NCBI GenBank assembly: GCA_934746185.1 | Contig: CAKVEY010000008.1 | Span: 1-19,691, forward strand | Length of the DNA stretch: 19,691 nucleotides | Reading direction: 5' to 3' | Source of the DNA: an uncultured Clostridia bacterium | GTDB lineage: Bacteria > Bacillota > Clostridia > Christensenellales > UBA1242 | Notes under the pieces: generated by a model | What the model was told of the DNA's origin: nothing | The model's input: only the letters and a program-made list of their open reading frames with translations | Databases searched by the model: none | Part shown: positions 1-6,088 of the stretch, piece by piece | Layout: each line of letters opens with the position of its first letter | Position numbering within the stretch: the stretch's first letter is position 1 | Made by a program: the position numbers and the translations under genes

Positions 1-729
1 TTTTAATAGTTTAGATATTTCAATAAAAAGTTCTTTTTTAGGAAGATATGTGTTGCCATTTTTATCGCTATTTTCTTTTAAAACGTGAAGAATGGCAGCT
101 CGCAACCTAAAATCGCTTTTTTCGTGAATACCCACTTTTTTAGCAATTTTATCTGCAGATAAAAAACCTATTCCGTCTACATCTTCAATAAGTTTGTAAG
201 GATTTTCGCTTACAATTTTTTCAGTTTTGTCGCCATAAATATTGTATATTTTAATTGCTAAATTTGTCGAAATTTCATAACTTTGCAAAAACATAATTGC
301 ATTTTGCATATTTTTTAGTTCTTGATATGCTTCGTGAATTTGTACGGCTTTTGCTGGACTTACGCCCTTAACTTCAATTAATTTTTGTGGATTAAATTCT
401 ATTATATCTAATGTGCTTTCTTTAAATTTAGAAACAATGTTTAATGCTGTAACAGGTCCAACACCCTTAATTAGTCCACTACCTAAATATTTAATTATGC
501 CGTCAACCGAGTTTGGTGCTAAAACTTTTACTGCCCTAACTTTAAATTGTTCACCATATTTTTTGTCTTTTATAATTTCACCGTCTAGTTGAACATTTTG
601 ACCACAAGCAATAATTGGAAACTTGCCAACACAAGTCATCATTTCGCCACCGACATCGCCTATAATTACTGTATAACCATTAATATCATTTCTATAAACT
701 ATCTCTTCAATTGTCGCACAAATTTTCAT
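1..729 (-). CDS. recD2: RecD2-type DNA helicase, N-terminal part (gene runs off the left edge)
   Basis: The frame is open from the ATG at 729 down to base 1, so 243 codons of the N-terminal end are present. The protein opens MKICATIEEIVYRNDINGYT, an OB-like N-terminal domain typical of RecD2/YrrC. Tandem helix-hairpin-helix DNA-binding segments follow, including GLIKGVGPVTALNIV, EVKGVSPAKAVQIHEAY and EDVDGIGFLSADKIAKKVG. The ATPase motor motifs lie beyond the edge and are not seen. In this family the protein is a 5'-3' SF1B helicase working in DNA repair or recombination without RecBC. The start is fixed by the promoter: no earlier start exists in the transcript, because the -10 box ends 6 bases before this ATG and there is no Shine-Dalgarno site. 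The assignment rests on the HhH pattern and the N-terminal sequence. Confidence 0.88.
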   Translation of the reverse strand, partial: MKICATIEEIVYRNDINGYTVIIGDVGGEMMTCVGKFPIIACGQNVQLDGEIIKDKKYGEQFKVRAVKVLAPNSVDGIIKYLGSGLIKGVGPVTALNIVSKFKESTLDIIEFNPQKLIEVKGVSPAKAVQIHEAYQELKNMQNAIMFLQSYEISTNLAIKIYNIYGDKTEKIVSENPYKLIEDVDGIGFLSADKIAKKVGIHEKSDFRLRAAILHVLKENSDKNGNTYLPKKELFIEISKLLK

Positions 730-735
730 AGTATA

Positions 736-764
736 ATAGTAACAAAAACAAAAAATAATGTCAA
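736..764 (-). promoter_or_regulatory. recD2 promoter, leaderless geometry
   Basis: A perfect -35 TTGACA (759-764) is followed by a 17-base spacer and a -10 TACTAT (736-741). Only 6 bases separate the -10 from the ATG of recD2, so transcription should begin at or next to the start codon. Confidence 0.72.
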
Positions 765-875
765 ACATTTATAAATTTAGTTATTATTAGATTTATTAAT
801 TTTAAGTTTATTTTTTGTAAATTATAACATTAATTGTTTTCAATTAAATTTTAAAAATTTTTATATATAAAATAA

Positions 876-900
876 AAAAATGCTTTTAATAAGCATTTTT
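876..900 (-). terminator. Terminator of the ankyrin-like gene
   Basis: The hairpin AAAAATGCTT / AAGCATTTTT has 10-bp arms, a 5-base loop and flanking A/T runs. On the minus strand its first arm begins in the last codons of the ankyrin-like gene, so the stop codon (899-901) lies in the stem. The T-rich second arm follows. The near-palindromic A/T flanks would let it work in both directions. Confidence 0.75.
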
Positions 901-1498
901 ATAAAGTAAGTAAATTTTCATTAATGTTTAAACTTTTAGCAATTTTATTTATATAAGTTTTAGTAAAAGGTTCTGTTTCACCTAAATAATAATCTTTATA
1001 AGTAAGCCCCGAATTATCATAATTCATAGAATTTTCAAACCCTTGACTTTTAATTAAATTTATTATAGGTAAATATTTAATTTTTCGATAATTTTTTGTA
1101 AAATTATTTTTATAGTTATTTATAAAACCTACTAACATTAAAGCATCTTGACCAAAATCGTTTTGTTTTAATGTGTTTGCACCATTTTGAAATAAATAAC
1201 AAAGAGCATTAACTTGTGCGTTTAATCCAGCAACCATATATAAGGTAAAACCAGAATCAAATTTATAATTTAAGTCTGCACCACTTTTATGCAATAACTC
1301 GATTTTGTCTAAACTAATAACCTTTGTAGTGTTTATATAATTATAAAGTTTTTCACTCAAATTTTTTCTTAATTTATTTGCTTTTTCTCTTAATTTAGCA
1401 CAATAACTTAAATCAACATCGCTTTCACTAACACTATTTAAGTAATTTTCTAATTTTATAGCATATTTATTGTATTCGTAACCTTTAAGCCTTTCCAT
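899..1498 (-). CDS. Ankyrin-repeat-like protein of unknown role
   Basis: This is a 199-residue soluble protein with no signal peptide or membrane segment. Residues about 62-126 read as two weak ankyrin units: IELLHKSGADLNYKFDSG followed by TLYMVAGLNAQ, then YLFQNGANTLKQNDFGQDAL. They keep the ankyrin LLxxGADxN and GxTxLxxA patterns. Residues 1-60 are Lys/Leu-rich helix and the C-terminal part is unassigned. The start chosen is ATG at 1498. A GTG at 1516 would extend the frame by six codons, but it lies upstream of and across the -10 box of a near-consensus promoter, so it cannot be in that transcript. No Shine-Dalgarno site precedes the ATG. The XRE regulator gene lies 48 bases upstream in the same direction. 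Ankyrin units suggest protein-protein contacts; the partner is unknown. Confidence 0.72.
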   Translation of the reverse strand: MERLKGYEYNKYAIKLENYLNSVSESDVDLSYCAKLREKANKLRKNLSEKLYNYINTTKVISLDKIELLHKSGADLNYKFDSGFTLYMVAGLNAQVNALCYLFQNGANTLKQNDFGQDALMLVGFINNYKNNFTKNYRKIKYLPIINLIKSQGFENSMNYDNSGLTYKDYYLGETEPFTKTYINKIAKSLNINENLLTL

Positions 1499-1504
1499 AA
1501 ACAA

Positions 1505-1533
1505 ACTATAACACACAAAAATTTTTATGTCAA
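1505..1533 (-). promoter_or_regulatory. Ankyrin gene promoter, leaderless geometry
   Basis: The -35 TTGACA (1528-1533), 17-base spacer and -10 TATAGT (1505-1510) are close to the sigma-A consensus. Six bases separate the -10 from the ATG at 1498, which predicts a transcript starting at the start codon. Confidence 0.8.
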
Positions 1534-1546
1534 TAGCAAATTTATT

Positions 1547-1750
1547 TTAGTCTATTAAACCAAATAAATAATCTAACGATACATTAAAATGTTTAGCAAT
1601 TCCTATTAAAATATTGTAAGGTGCTTCTCTTTGATTTTTTTCGTAATGTAAATAACAAATTGATGATATGTTAAGAGCCTTAGCAACTTCAACTTGCGTT
1701 TCACCTTTATCTAATCTTATTTCTTTTAATCTTTCTCCAAAAGTTTTCAT
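1547..1750 (-). CDS. XRE-family (Cro/C1-type) helix-turn-helix regulator
   Basis: This 67-residue protein is almost entirely one HTH_3 domain. It starts MKTFGERLKEIRLDKGETQ. The recognition region TQVEVAKALNISSICYLHYEKNQREAPYN is followed by the usual NILIGIAKHFNVSLDYLFG end. Members bind operator DNA as dimers, typically as small repressors of phages, toxin-antitoxin loci or mobile elements. Nothing beyond the DNA-binding domain is present, so it would sense its signal, if any, through a partner or by dimerisation alone. It sits between a decayed XRE gene upstream and the ankyrin-like gene downstream, which has its own promoter. An AAAGG lies 13 bases before the ATG, rather far for a good ribosome site. 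The target is not evident. Confidence 0.9.
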   Translation of the reverse strand: MKTFGERLKEIRLDKGETQVEVAKALNISSICYLHYEKNQREAPYNILIGIAKHFNVSLDYLFGLID

Positions 1751-1944
1751 ATAATTTTTTAAACCTTTTATTTTTTTAATTTACGAAAATTATTTAACTA
1801 AACAATAAAATCATAATTTATAAAGCATATATTTTTTATTTTAATAATTTTAATTAAATAAGCGTTATAAACTAAAATAATCTACACTGCGTTAAATTTA
1901 TTTCTCTTAAAAAAAATTTAATCTTTCGACTAAATTTTTATATA

Positions 1945-2266
1945 TTAATTATTGTTTGTATAACTATAAATAATTTGTTTTACTGCCAATTTTTGAGCAT
2001 CTGTAAGTAATGAATATTTTTCAAATAACTCCTTTGTTTCTTTATCTTTTATAGGTAAAATATCACTATCTAAAGTAAAAAATTAACCTAATGTCATATC
2101 AAAGCCTTTTTCACAAATAAGTTGAATAGTTTATAATGACGGAGTAAAGTGTTTGGAATACCAATTGTAAATAGTATTTCGTGCAATCCCACTTTTATCT
2201 GCCAACTTATAAATTGAACATATTTTTATTTTTTCTTATTTGTTCAATTCTTTCTAAAATATCCAT
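1945..2266 (-). pseudogene. Decayed XRE-family regulator gene (frameshift plus two nonsense codons)
   Basis: The 528 bases between the XRE gene and khpB hold a broken regulator gene. From ATG 2266 it reads MDILERIEQIRKNKNM. After one extra T just past that second Met codon the frame moves, and it continues as SIYKLADKSGIARNTIYNWY, a clear helix-turn-helix. The text then runs SKHFTPSL-stop-TIQLICEKGFDMTLG-stop-FFTLDSDILPIKDKETKELF and ends KLAVKQIIYSYTNNN. Both stops are TAA where CAA (Gln) would fit the family, so three independent lesions are visible. This makes a sequencing error an unlikely explanation. The intact protein would have been about 106 residues, a common clostridial small regulator. 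Bases 1751-1944 are plain AT-rich spacer in which I see no further feature. Confidence 0.82.
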
Positions 2267-2278
2267 AACAAAAATCTC

Positions 2279-3142
2279 TTATTTTTCAATATCTACAATT
2301 AGGCAACGATGTGGTTCTACACCTTCGGAATGAGTTGTTACGCCTTTAAAGTTTGCTAATTCTTCGTGAATTACGTGTCTTTCATAAGCACTCATAGGTT
2401 CAAATTTATGTCTTTTTTTAGTTTTTACAACTTTTTTAGCAATTCTTTGTGCTAGTGCTTTCAAACTTTCTTCTCTTCTATCTCGATAGTTTTCAACATC
2501 AATTAAAATCTTTTTAGATTTGTTTCTTAATTCTAGCATACTATTAATTACAACTTGATAAGCGTTTAAACCTTCGCCTCTATAACCGATTAAACTAGAA
2601 ACTTTATCGTCACCAGAAATTTTAACTTCATACGCTTCATCACTAGTTAGCACCATAACTTTTCCGTCTATGTTTAATGCTTTAAAAATATTAGCGAAAA
2701 TTTCTTGAATTTTTTCTATAACTTCATCATCTGTTAAGTAAACTCTCTCTTTTTTTGGTTCTACTTTTTCTTCTTCGCATAAGCAAGGTTTACCTTCTTT
2801 GCAACCACAATCGCAGTCATCATCACAGTTGCAAGCACTTTCTTCGCTTTCACATTCTTCACATTCACAATCAGCACAACTGCAAACATCTTCGTGGTCA
2901 CAACCACAAGTACAAGCATCTACTGGATATTCTTCTTTTAAATCTTCATTTTCGTCAATAATTGTTTTAACTTCTTCGTCAACATCTTCGTCTTCAATTG
3001 TCATTACAATTTTTGCTTTGCTGAATAATCCACCTTCGCTCAAAATTTTAATATCAACATCTTCTCGATTTTTTCCTAATTCTTTTAAGCCATTTTCAAT
3101 CGCTTTTTCAACATTTTTTCCTGTAAATTCAAAACTTTTCAT
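2279..3142 (-). CDS. khpB: KhpB/Jag (EloR) RNA-binding protein with a cysteine-rich linker
   Basis: The 287 residues have the Jag architecture. A Jag_N domain occupies about 1-52 (MKSFEFTGKNVEKAIENGL...GGLFSKAKI). A long acidic linker follows at about 53-135. The KH domain at about 138-215 has the loop IGYRGEG (G186-x-x-G189), and the R3H domain at about 222-285 has R255-x-x-x-H259. KhpB proteins bind RNA, often with KhpA, and link RNA control to cell elongation and division in Firmicutes. The linker is odd: residues 77-122 contain 15 cysteines, nearly all as CxC or CxCxC pairs among Asp/Glu, like a metallothionein. Usual Jag linkers are acidic or basic but not cysteine-rich. The gene follows yidC by two bases, with a GAGG site inside the yidC end. 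It is the last gene of the rpmH operon; mnmE, often next in this order, is absent here. Confidence 0.93.
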   Translation of the reverse strand: MKSFEFTGKNVEKAIENGLKELGKNREDVDIKILSEGGLFSKAKIVMTIEDEDVDEEVKTIIDENEDLKEEYPVDACTCGCDHEDVCSCADCECEECESEESACNCDDDCDCGCKEGKPCLCEEEKVEPKKERVYLTDDEVIEKIQEIFANIFKALNIDGKVMVLTSDEAYEVKISGDDKVSSLIGYRGEGLNAYQVVINSMLELRNKSKKILIDVENYRDRREESLKALAQRIAKKVVKTKKRHKFEPMSAYERHVIHEELANFKGVTTHSEGVEPHRCLIVDIEK

Positions 3143-3144
3143 AT

Positions 3145-4305
3145 TTATTTTACCTCTTTAGTTAAATTTTCCTTTTTCTTATCTATTCTGTCCATAATTA
3201 ATCCTGTAACAAAACTAATTAATAAACTCATTAAACTATTTATAACAATGTAGATAGCAAATGCTGCACTATATTGAAGTGTGAATATAACCATTAATAT
3301 TGGAAGTAACACTAACATAAGTTTATTGCTTGGTTGTTTATATTCAATTTCATTGCCTTTTTTGTCAACTTGTTTTTTCGCTTTTGTTGCTTTTGTGTTA
3401 ATTATTTGACTTAAAACTGTTATTCCTGCTGATAAAATAACTAAAATTAAATATCCGTTCCAACCAGAATATGTTTTATTAATGTCGCCAGTTATATCGT
3501 TAAATTCTTTTACAAACGCATCTTTTGCAGTAGCACTTGTAACAAATTTTTCACCGTAAATATTAGTAAAAGGATTTTCTTCACTTACTTTTTTAAAGTT
3601 TGTGTTAGATATACTTAAATATTCGTTTGCGTTAGGAAATACACTTGCATAAGTATCTGGACGATAGATATTTTTTACCCATAAAAACCCTTCTTTTATT
3701 TCGGTGTATTTTTTGCTTGCTTGTTTTTGTGAAAGAGTTTTTAAGTTATTAATTAACTCTTCTTTTTGCTCATCATTAAGCGATGTTTCTGCGTTAATTT
3801 TATCTATAATAGTTTTAACTGTGTCTTCTTCGGTAACTTCAATTAGCCCACCACTTGTTTCGTTTGCCTTACTTATAAAAGTTTCTTGATATGTAGTGAT
3901 TAAATTTGAATATTCAGTTTTAATGTTATATTGACTTATTTGATTTAATGAAGAAAATAAAGTTATAAATATTACTAATGTAATTACTAAATTAATAAGT
4001 AGTCCTAAACAAGAGCCCATAACATTAAAGTTTTCTTTTTTATAAAGTTCTGCTGTTTTTTGATTAAGCATTTCTTTATTATTTCCATATCTTTTTTGTA
4101 TTTTTTCTAATTGTGGTTGAAGTTTTGCTTGAACTTCGGTTTGTTTTTTTGTCATCACCTTTTGATAAACTTCTAGTGGTGACAAAATTAATTTTAAAGC
4201 AATTGTGAAAACTATAATGGTTAAACCAAAACTTGGTATAAAACTATGAAACCAGTTTATAATTGTTCCCCACATTCCACCAACTGCTAGCGTTAAATTA
4301 GCCAT
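3145..4305 (-). CDS. yidC: YidC/Oxa1-family membrane protein insertase
   Basis: The 386-residue protein inserts and folds membrane proteins, alone or with SecYEG. Hydrophobic segments lie at about 24-43, 96-120, 283-302, 328-345 and 348-372. The first ends in ALKLILSPLEVYQKV, matching the family segment that carries the positively charged hydrophilic-groove residue; here this is Lys38 where Arg is usual. A basic amphipathic coiled-coil hairpin follows at about 52-92. The outside loop (about 122-282) is far longer than in SpoIIIJ-type proteins of about 260 residues. No lipobox is visible at the N-terminus, unlike the lipoprotein SpoIIIJ/YidC2 forms. AAAGGAG lies 7 bases before the ATG, and the start overlaps the end of yidD by 13 bases. 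The operon position between yidD and khpB supports the call. Confidence 0.95.
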   Translation of the reverse strand: MANLTLAVGGMWGTIINWFHSFIPSFGLTIIVFTIALKLILSPLEVYQKVMTKKQTEVQAKLQPQLEKIQKRYGNNKEMLNQKTAELYKKENFNVMGSCLGLLINLVITLVIFITLFSSLNQISQYNIKTEYSNLITTYQETFISKANETSGGLIEVTEEDTVKTIIDKINAETSLNDEQKEELINNLKTLSQKQASKKYTEIKEGFLWVKNIYRPDTYASVFPNANEYLSISNTNFKKVSEENPFTNIYGEKFVTSATAKDAFVKEFNDITGDINKTYSGWNGYLILVILSAGITVLSQIINTKATKAKKQVDKKGNEIEYKQPSNKLMLVLLPILMVIFTLQYSAAFAIYIVINSLMSLLISFVTGLIMDRIDKKKENLTKEVK

Positions 4306-4568
4306 TTAATTTCTCCTTTTATATTGTCTAAAACATAATCTTTGCCACATTGTTTTGAAAAATGATTGCATTTTAATAAGCGTTTTATTGTATAAAAAAC
4401 TCCAACGACAACACCAAATCTTTTAATAGCCAAAATACAGTAAGTTGAACAACTTGGTGTAAATTTGCAAGATTTAGGAAGCATTGGAGATATTAAAATC
4501 TTATACAAATAAACTAGTGATATACAAATAATTTTAAACGGATAGGTTAAAATTTTAATTATTATCAT
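4293..4568 (-). CDS. yidD: YidD membrane protein insertion efficiency factor
   Basis: The 91-residue product shows the YidD pattern: KILISPMLPKSCKFTPSCSTYC followed by AIKRFGVVVGVFYTIKRLLKCNHF. The cysteine and aromatic core is conserved, with PSCSTYC in place of the common PTCSxYA. The N-terminus forms an amphipathic or hydrophobic helix at the inner face of the membrane. YidD aids YidC-dependent insertion. I chose the ATG at 4568 because it begins MIIIKILTYPFK, as family members do. A start at 4598 would add ten residues inside the rnpA coding region. With the chosen start the gene overlaps rnpA by 14 bases and yidC by 13, so translation is probably coupled. Confidence 0.9.
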   Translation of the reverse strand: MIIIKILTYPFKIICISLVYLYKILISPMLPKSCKFTPSCSTYCILAIKRFGVVVGVFYTIKRLLKCNHFSKQCGKDYVLDNIKGEIKWLI

Positions 4569-4902
4569 TAATAAGTTCTGCCTTTTTAAATAAAGCAAAA
4601 GTTTCTAAATAAATTTGATTAAAATTTAGGTTAGTTATAGATTTTTTAGGAATAACAATAATGTAATATTCTTTTTTAATTAAATCGCTAAACTTTAAAA
4701 CGCATTCTTTTAATCGGCGTTTTGTTTTATTTCTAACTACTGCCTTTCCAACCTTTTTAGAAACGCTATAACCTATCTTAAAATTTTTTGTTTTTAGTGG
4801 TAGATAAACTAAACCTATATTGTCGCTAGAAACATATTTACCATTTTTATATAAATAGTTAAATTGTTTGCGCTTTTTTAGTCTGTTTTCTTTTTTAATC
4901 AT
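4555..4902 (-). CDS. rnpA: Ribonuclease P protein component
   Basis: The 115-residue basic protein binds RNase P RNA and helps 5' maturation of precursor tRNA. It has the family N-terminus KKENRLKKRKQFNYLYKNGKY, the central IGYSVSKKVGKAVVRN, and the RNR helix RNKTKRRLKECV that contacts the RNA. Length is normal. The ATG lies 4 bases after the rpmH stop, with no clear ribosome site of its own, which suggests translational coupling to rpmH. The rpmH-rnpA order is nearly universal in bacteria. Confidence 0.96.
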   Translation of the reverse strand: MIKKENRLKKRKQFNYLYKNGKYVSSDNIGLVYLPLKTKNFKIGYSVSKKVGKAVVRNKTKRRLKECVLKFSDLIKKEYYIIVIPKKSITNLNFNQIYLETFALFKKAELINDNN

Positions 4903-4906
4903 AAAA

Positions 4907-5050
4907 TTAGTTGTTAGTAACAGTTAAACTATGTCTGCCACGACGTCTTCTTCTACTTAAAACCTTTCTACCATTAAATGTTTGCATTCTTTTTCTAAAA
5001 CCGTGAACTTTTACTTTACTTCTTTTCTTTGGTTGATAAGTTCTTTTCAT
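4907..5050 (-). CDS. rpmH: Ribosomal protein bL34
   Basis: This short gene encodes 47 residues beginning MKRTYQPKKRSKVKVHGFRK, followed by RMQTFNGRKVLSRRRRRGRH. That is the bL34 signature; the Lys/Arg-rich peptide sits in the 50S subunit. The C-terminus SLTVTNN is a little longer than usual. A strong AAAGGAG stands 6 bases before the ATG. It is the first gene of the bL34, RNase P, YidD, YidC, KhpB operon and has two candidate promoters upstream. Confidence 0.96.
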   Translation of the reverse strand: MKRTYQPKKRSKVKVHGFRKRMQTFNGRKVLSRRRRRGRHSLTVTNN

Positions 5051-5074
5051 ATTCTGCTCCTTTATAAAATAAAT

Positions 5075-5104
5075 TTATTAAAATGAATTTCTTCACTTTG
5101 TCAA
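5075..5104 (-). promoter_or_regulatory. rpmH proximal promoter (second of a tandem pair)
   Basis: The -35 TTGACA (5099-5104) is followed by an 18-base spacer and a weaker -10 TAATAA (5075-5080). The 10-mer TTGACAAAGT at this -35 repeats that of the distal promoter. Transcripts would carry a short leader containing the AAAGGAG of rpmH. Confidence 0.5.
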
Positions 5105-5122
5105 AAATAATTAGACTAGACA

Positions 5123-5151
5123 AGTTTAACAAAAAAATTTAACTTTGTCAA
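5123..5151 (-). promoter_or_regulatory. rpmH distal promoter
   Basis: The -35 TTGACA (5146-5151), 17-base spacer and -10 TAAACT (5123-5128) form a strong promoter. It would give a leader of about 65 bases before the rpmH start. Confidence 0.75.
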
Positions 5152-5213
5152 TAAATTTATTAATTTTCTAAAATTTATAAAATGTGTGAGTATTTTATTA
5201 GTTTTTTTCTACA

Positions 5214-6017
5214 TTATCCGTATATTTTTTTAATTATATTATTTAGCCATTTTTGTGGCAAAATTCTTGCTAAAAATACAACTAATTTATATTCAAACCC
5301 CACTGCAACCGATATAGGTGGATTTTTTCTCTTCATCACTTTATATATTACCTTACTTACAGTTATAGGGTCTTTTCCCTTTCTTTCATCTTTTTCCATT
5401 TTAGAAATAGATGTATTTATTCTTTTTTTATAATTTTCGTCTTCCAAAATTTTATTTTTAATTCTAGCATCTGTAAAACCTGTTTTAGTGTCCCCCGGAA
5501 GAATACTTGTAACACGAATATTAAAATCTTTAACTTCGTTATTTAGTGCTGATGAAAAATTTTGAATACTTGCTTTTGTTGCCGAATAGCACGCTTGAAA
5601 AGGTAGTGGAATAACGCTAGCTATACTACTTATATTTATAATTCGTCCAAAATTATTTTTACGCATAAAAGGAATTACATTTCGACTTAATTTTATAGGT
5701 GCTATAATATTTATATTAAATATTTTATCTATATCAGCGTTGCTTGTATGTTCAATCGCCCCTGATATGCCGATTCCTGCGTTATTTATTAAATAGTCTA
5801 TTCTTCCTTCTTTTTCAAAAATCTCGTTAAAAATTTGATTTATTTTTTCTTCGTCTGTTACATCGCAAACATATTTTGTTATGCCTTCTTTATCTAAATT
5901 TCGGGCTATTCCATAAACAATATAACCTTTACTAATTAAAAATTTACTAGTAGCAAGCCCTATACCACTGCTAGAACCTGTTATAACTACAACTTTATTA
6001 ACTCTTTCTTTTTTCAT
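5214..6017 (-). CDS. Short-chain dehydrogenase/reductase (SDR), substrate unknown
   Basis: The 267-residue protein has a classical SDR Rossmann fold. The nucleotide loop TGSSSGIG is near residues 14-21, NNAG is near 80, the catalytic Ser lies in INISSIAS, and YSATK gives the catalytic Tyr and Lys. ILPGDTKTGF after the active site is the usual PG motif. It would oxidise or reduce a carbonyl or hydroxyl group with NAD(P)(H); the substrate cannot be read from sequence. The C-terminal end, rich in hydrophobic and basic residues (YKLVVFLARILPQKWLNNIIKKIYG), may touch the membrane. The start at 6017 is chosen because an ATG 12 codons upstream lies inside the promoter. The -10 ends 6 bases before 6017, no ribosome site is present, and the protein still starts five residues before the first beta strand. 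Confidence 0.88.
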   Translation of the reverse strand: MKKERVNKVVVITGSSSGIGLATSKFLISKGYIVYGIARNLDKEGITKYVCDVTDEEKINQIFNEIFEKEGRIDYLINNAGIGISGAIEHTSNADIDKIFNINIIAPIKLSRNVIPFMRKNNFGRIINISSIASVIPLPFQACYSATKASIQNFSSALNNEVKDFNIRVTSILPGDTKTGFTDARIKNKILEDENYKKRINTSISKMEKDERKGKDPITVSKVIYKVMKRKNPPISVAVGFEYKLVVFLARILPQKWLNNIIKKIYG

Positions 6018-6023
6018 AATTAA

Positions 6024-6053
6024 ATTATAAAATAAAATCAAAAAGTCTGTCAA
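6024..6053 (-). promoter_or_regulatory. SDR promoter, leaderless geometry, embedded in the preceding terminator
   Basis: A perfect -35 TTGACA (6048-6053), an 18-base spacer and a perfect -10 TATAAT (6024-6029) are followed by 6 bases and the ATG. The -35 lies partly in the loop and partly in the second arm of the ATPase terminator hairpin. Confidence 0.8.
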
Positions 6054-6068
6054 TTAAACAGACTTTTT
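6040..6068 (-). terminator. Terminator of the P-type ATPase gene
   Basis: The perfect inverted repeat AAAAAGTCTGT / ACAGACTTTTT has 11-bp arms and a 7-base loop, and it ends in a T run on the minus strand. It starts 21 bases beyond the ATPase stop. Confidence 0.82.
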
Positions 6069-6088
6069 TATATAAAAATAATGAAAAA

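Noticed and set aside
589..774. 61-codon plus-strand frame opposite recD2
   Set aside because: It is antisense to the recD2 start and promoter, with low-complexity composition and no ribosome site.
1499..1516. GTG start extending the ankyrin-like protein by six residues
   Set aside because: The extension overlaps the -10 box of the gene's own promoter, so it would not be in the mRNA.
2799..3161. Open frame on the plus strand opposite khpB (Ser/Gln-rich, 120 codons)
   Set aside because: It is the antisense of the Cys/Asp/Glu-rich linker; its repetitive composition reflects that sequence and there is no promoter or ribosome site.
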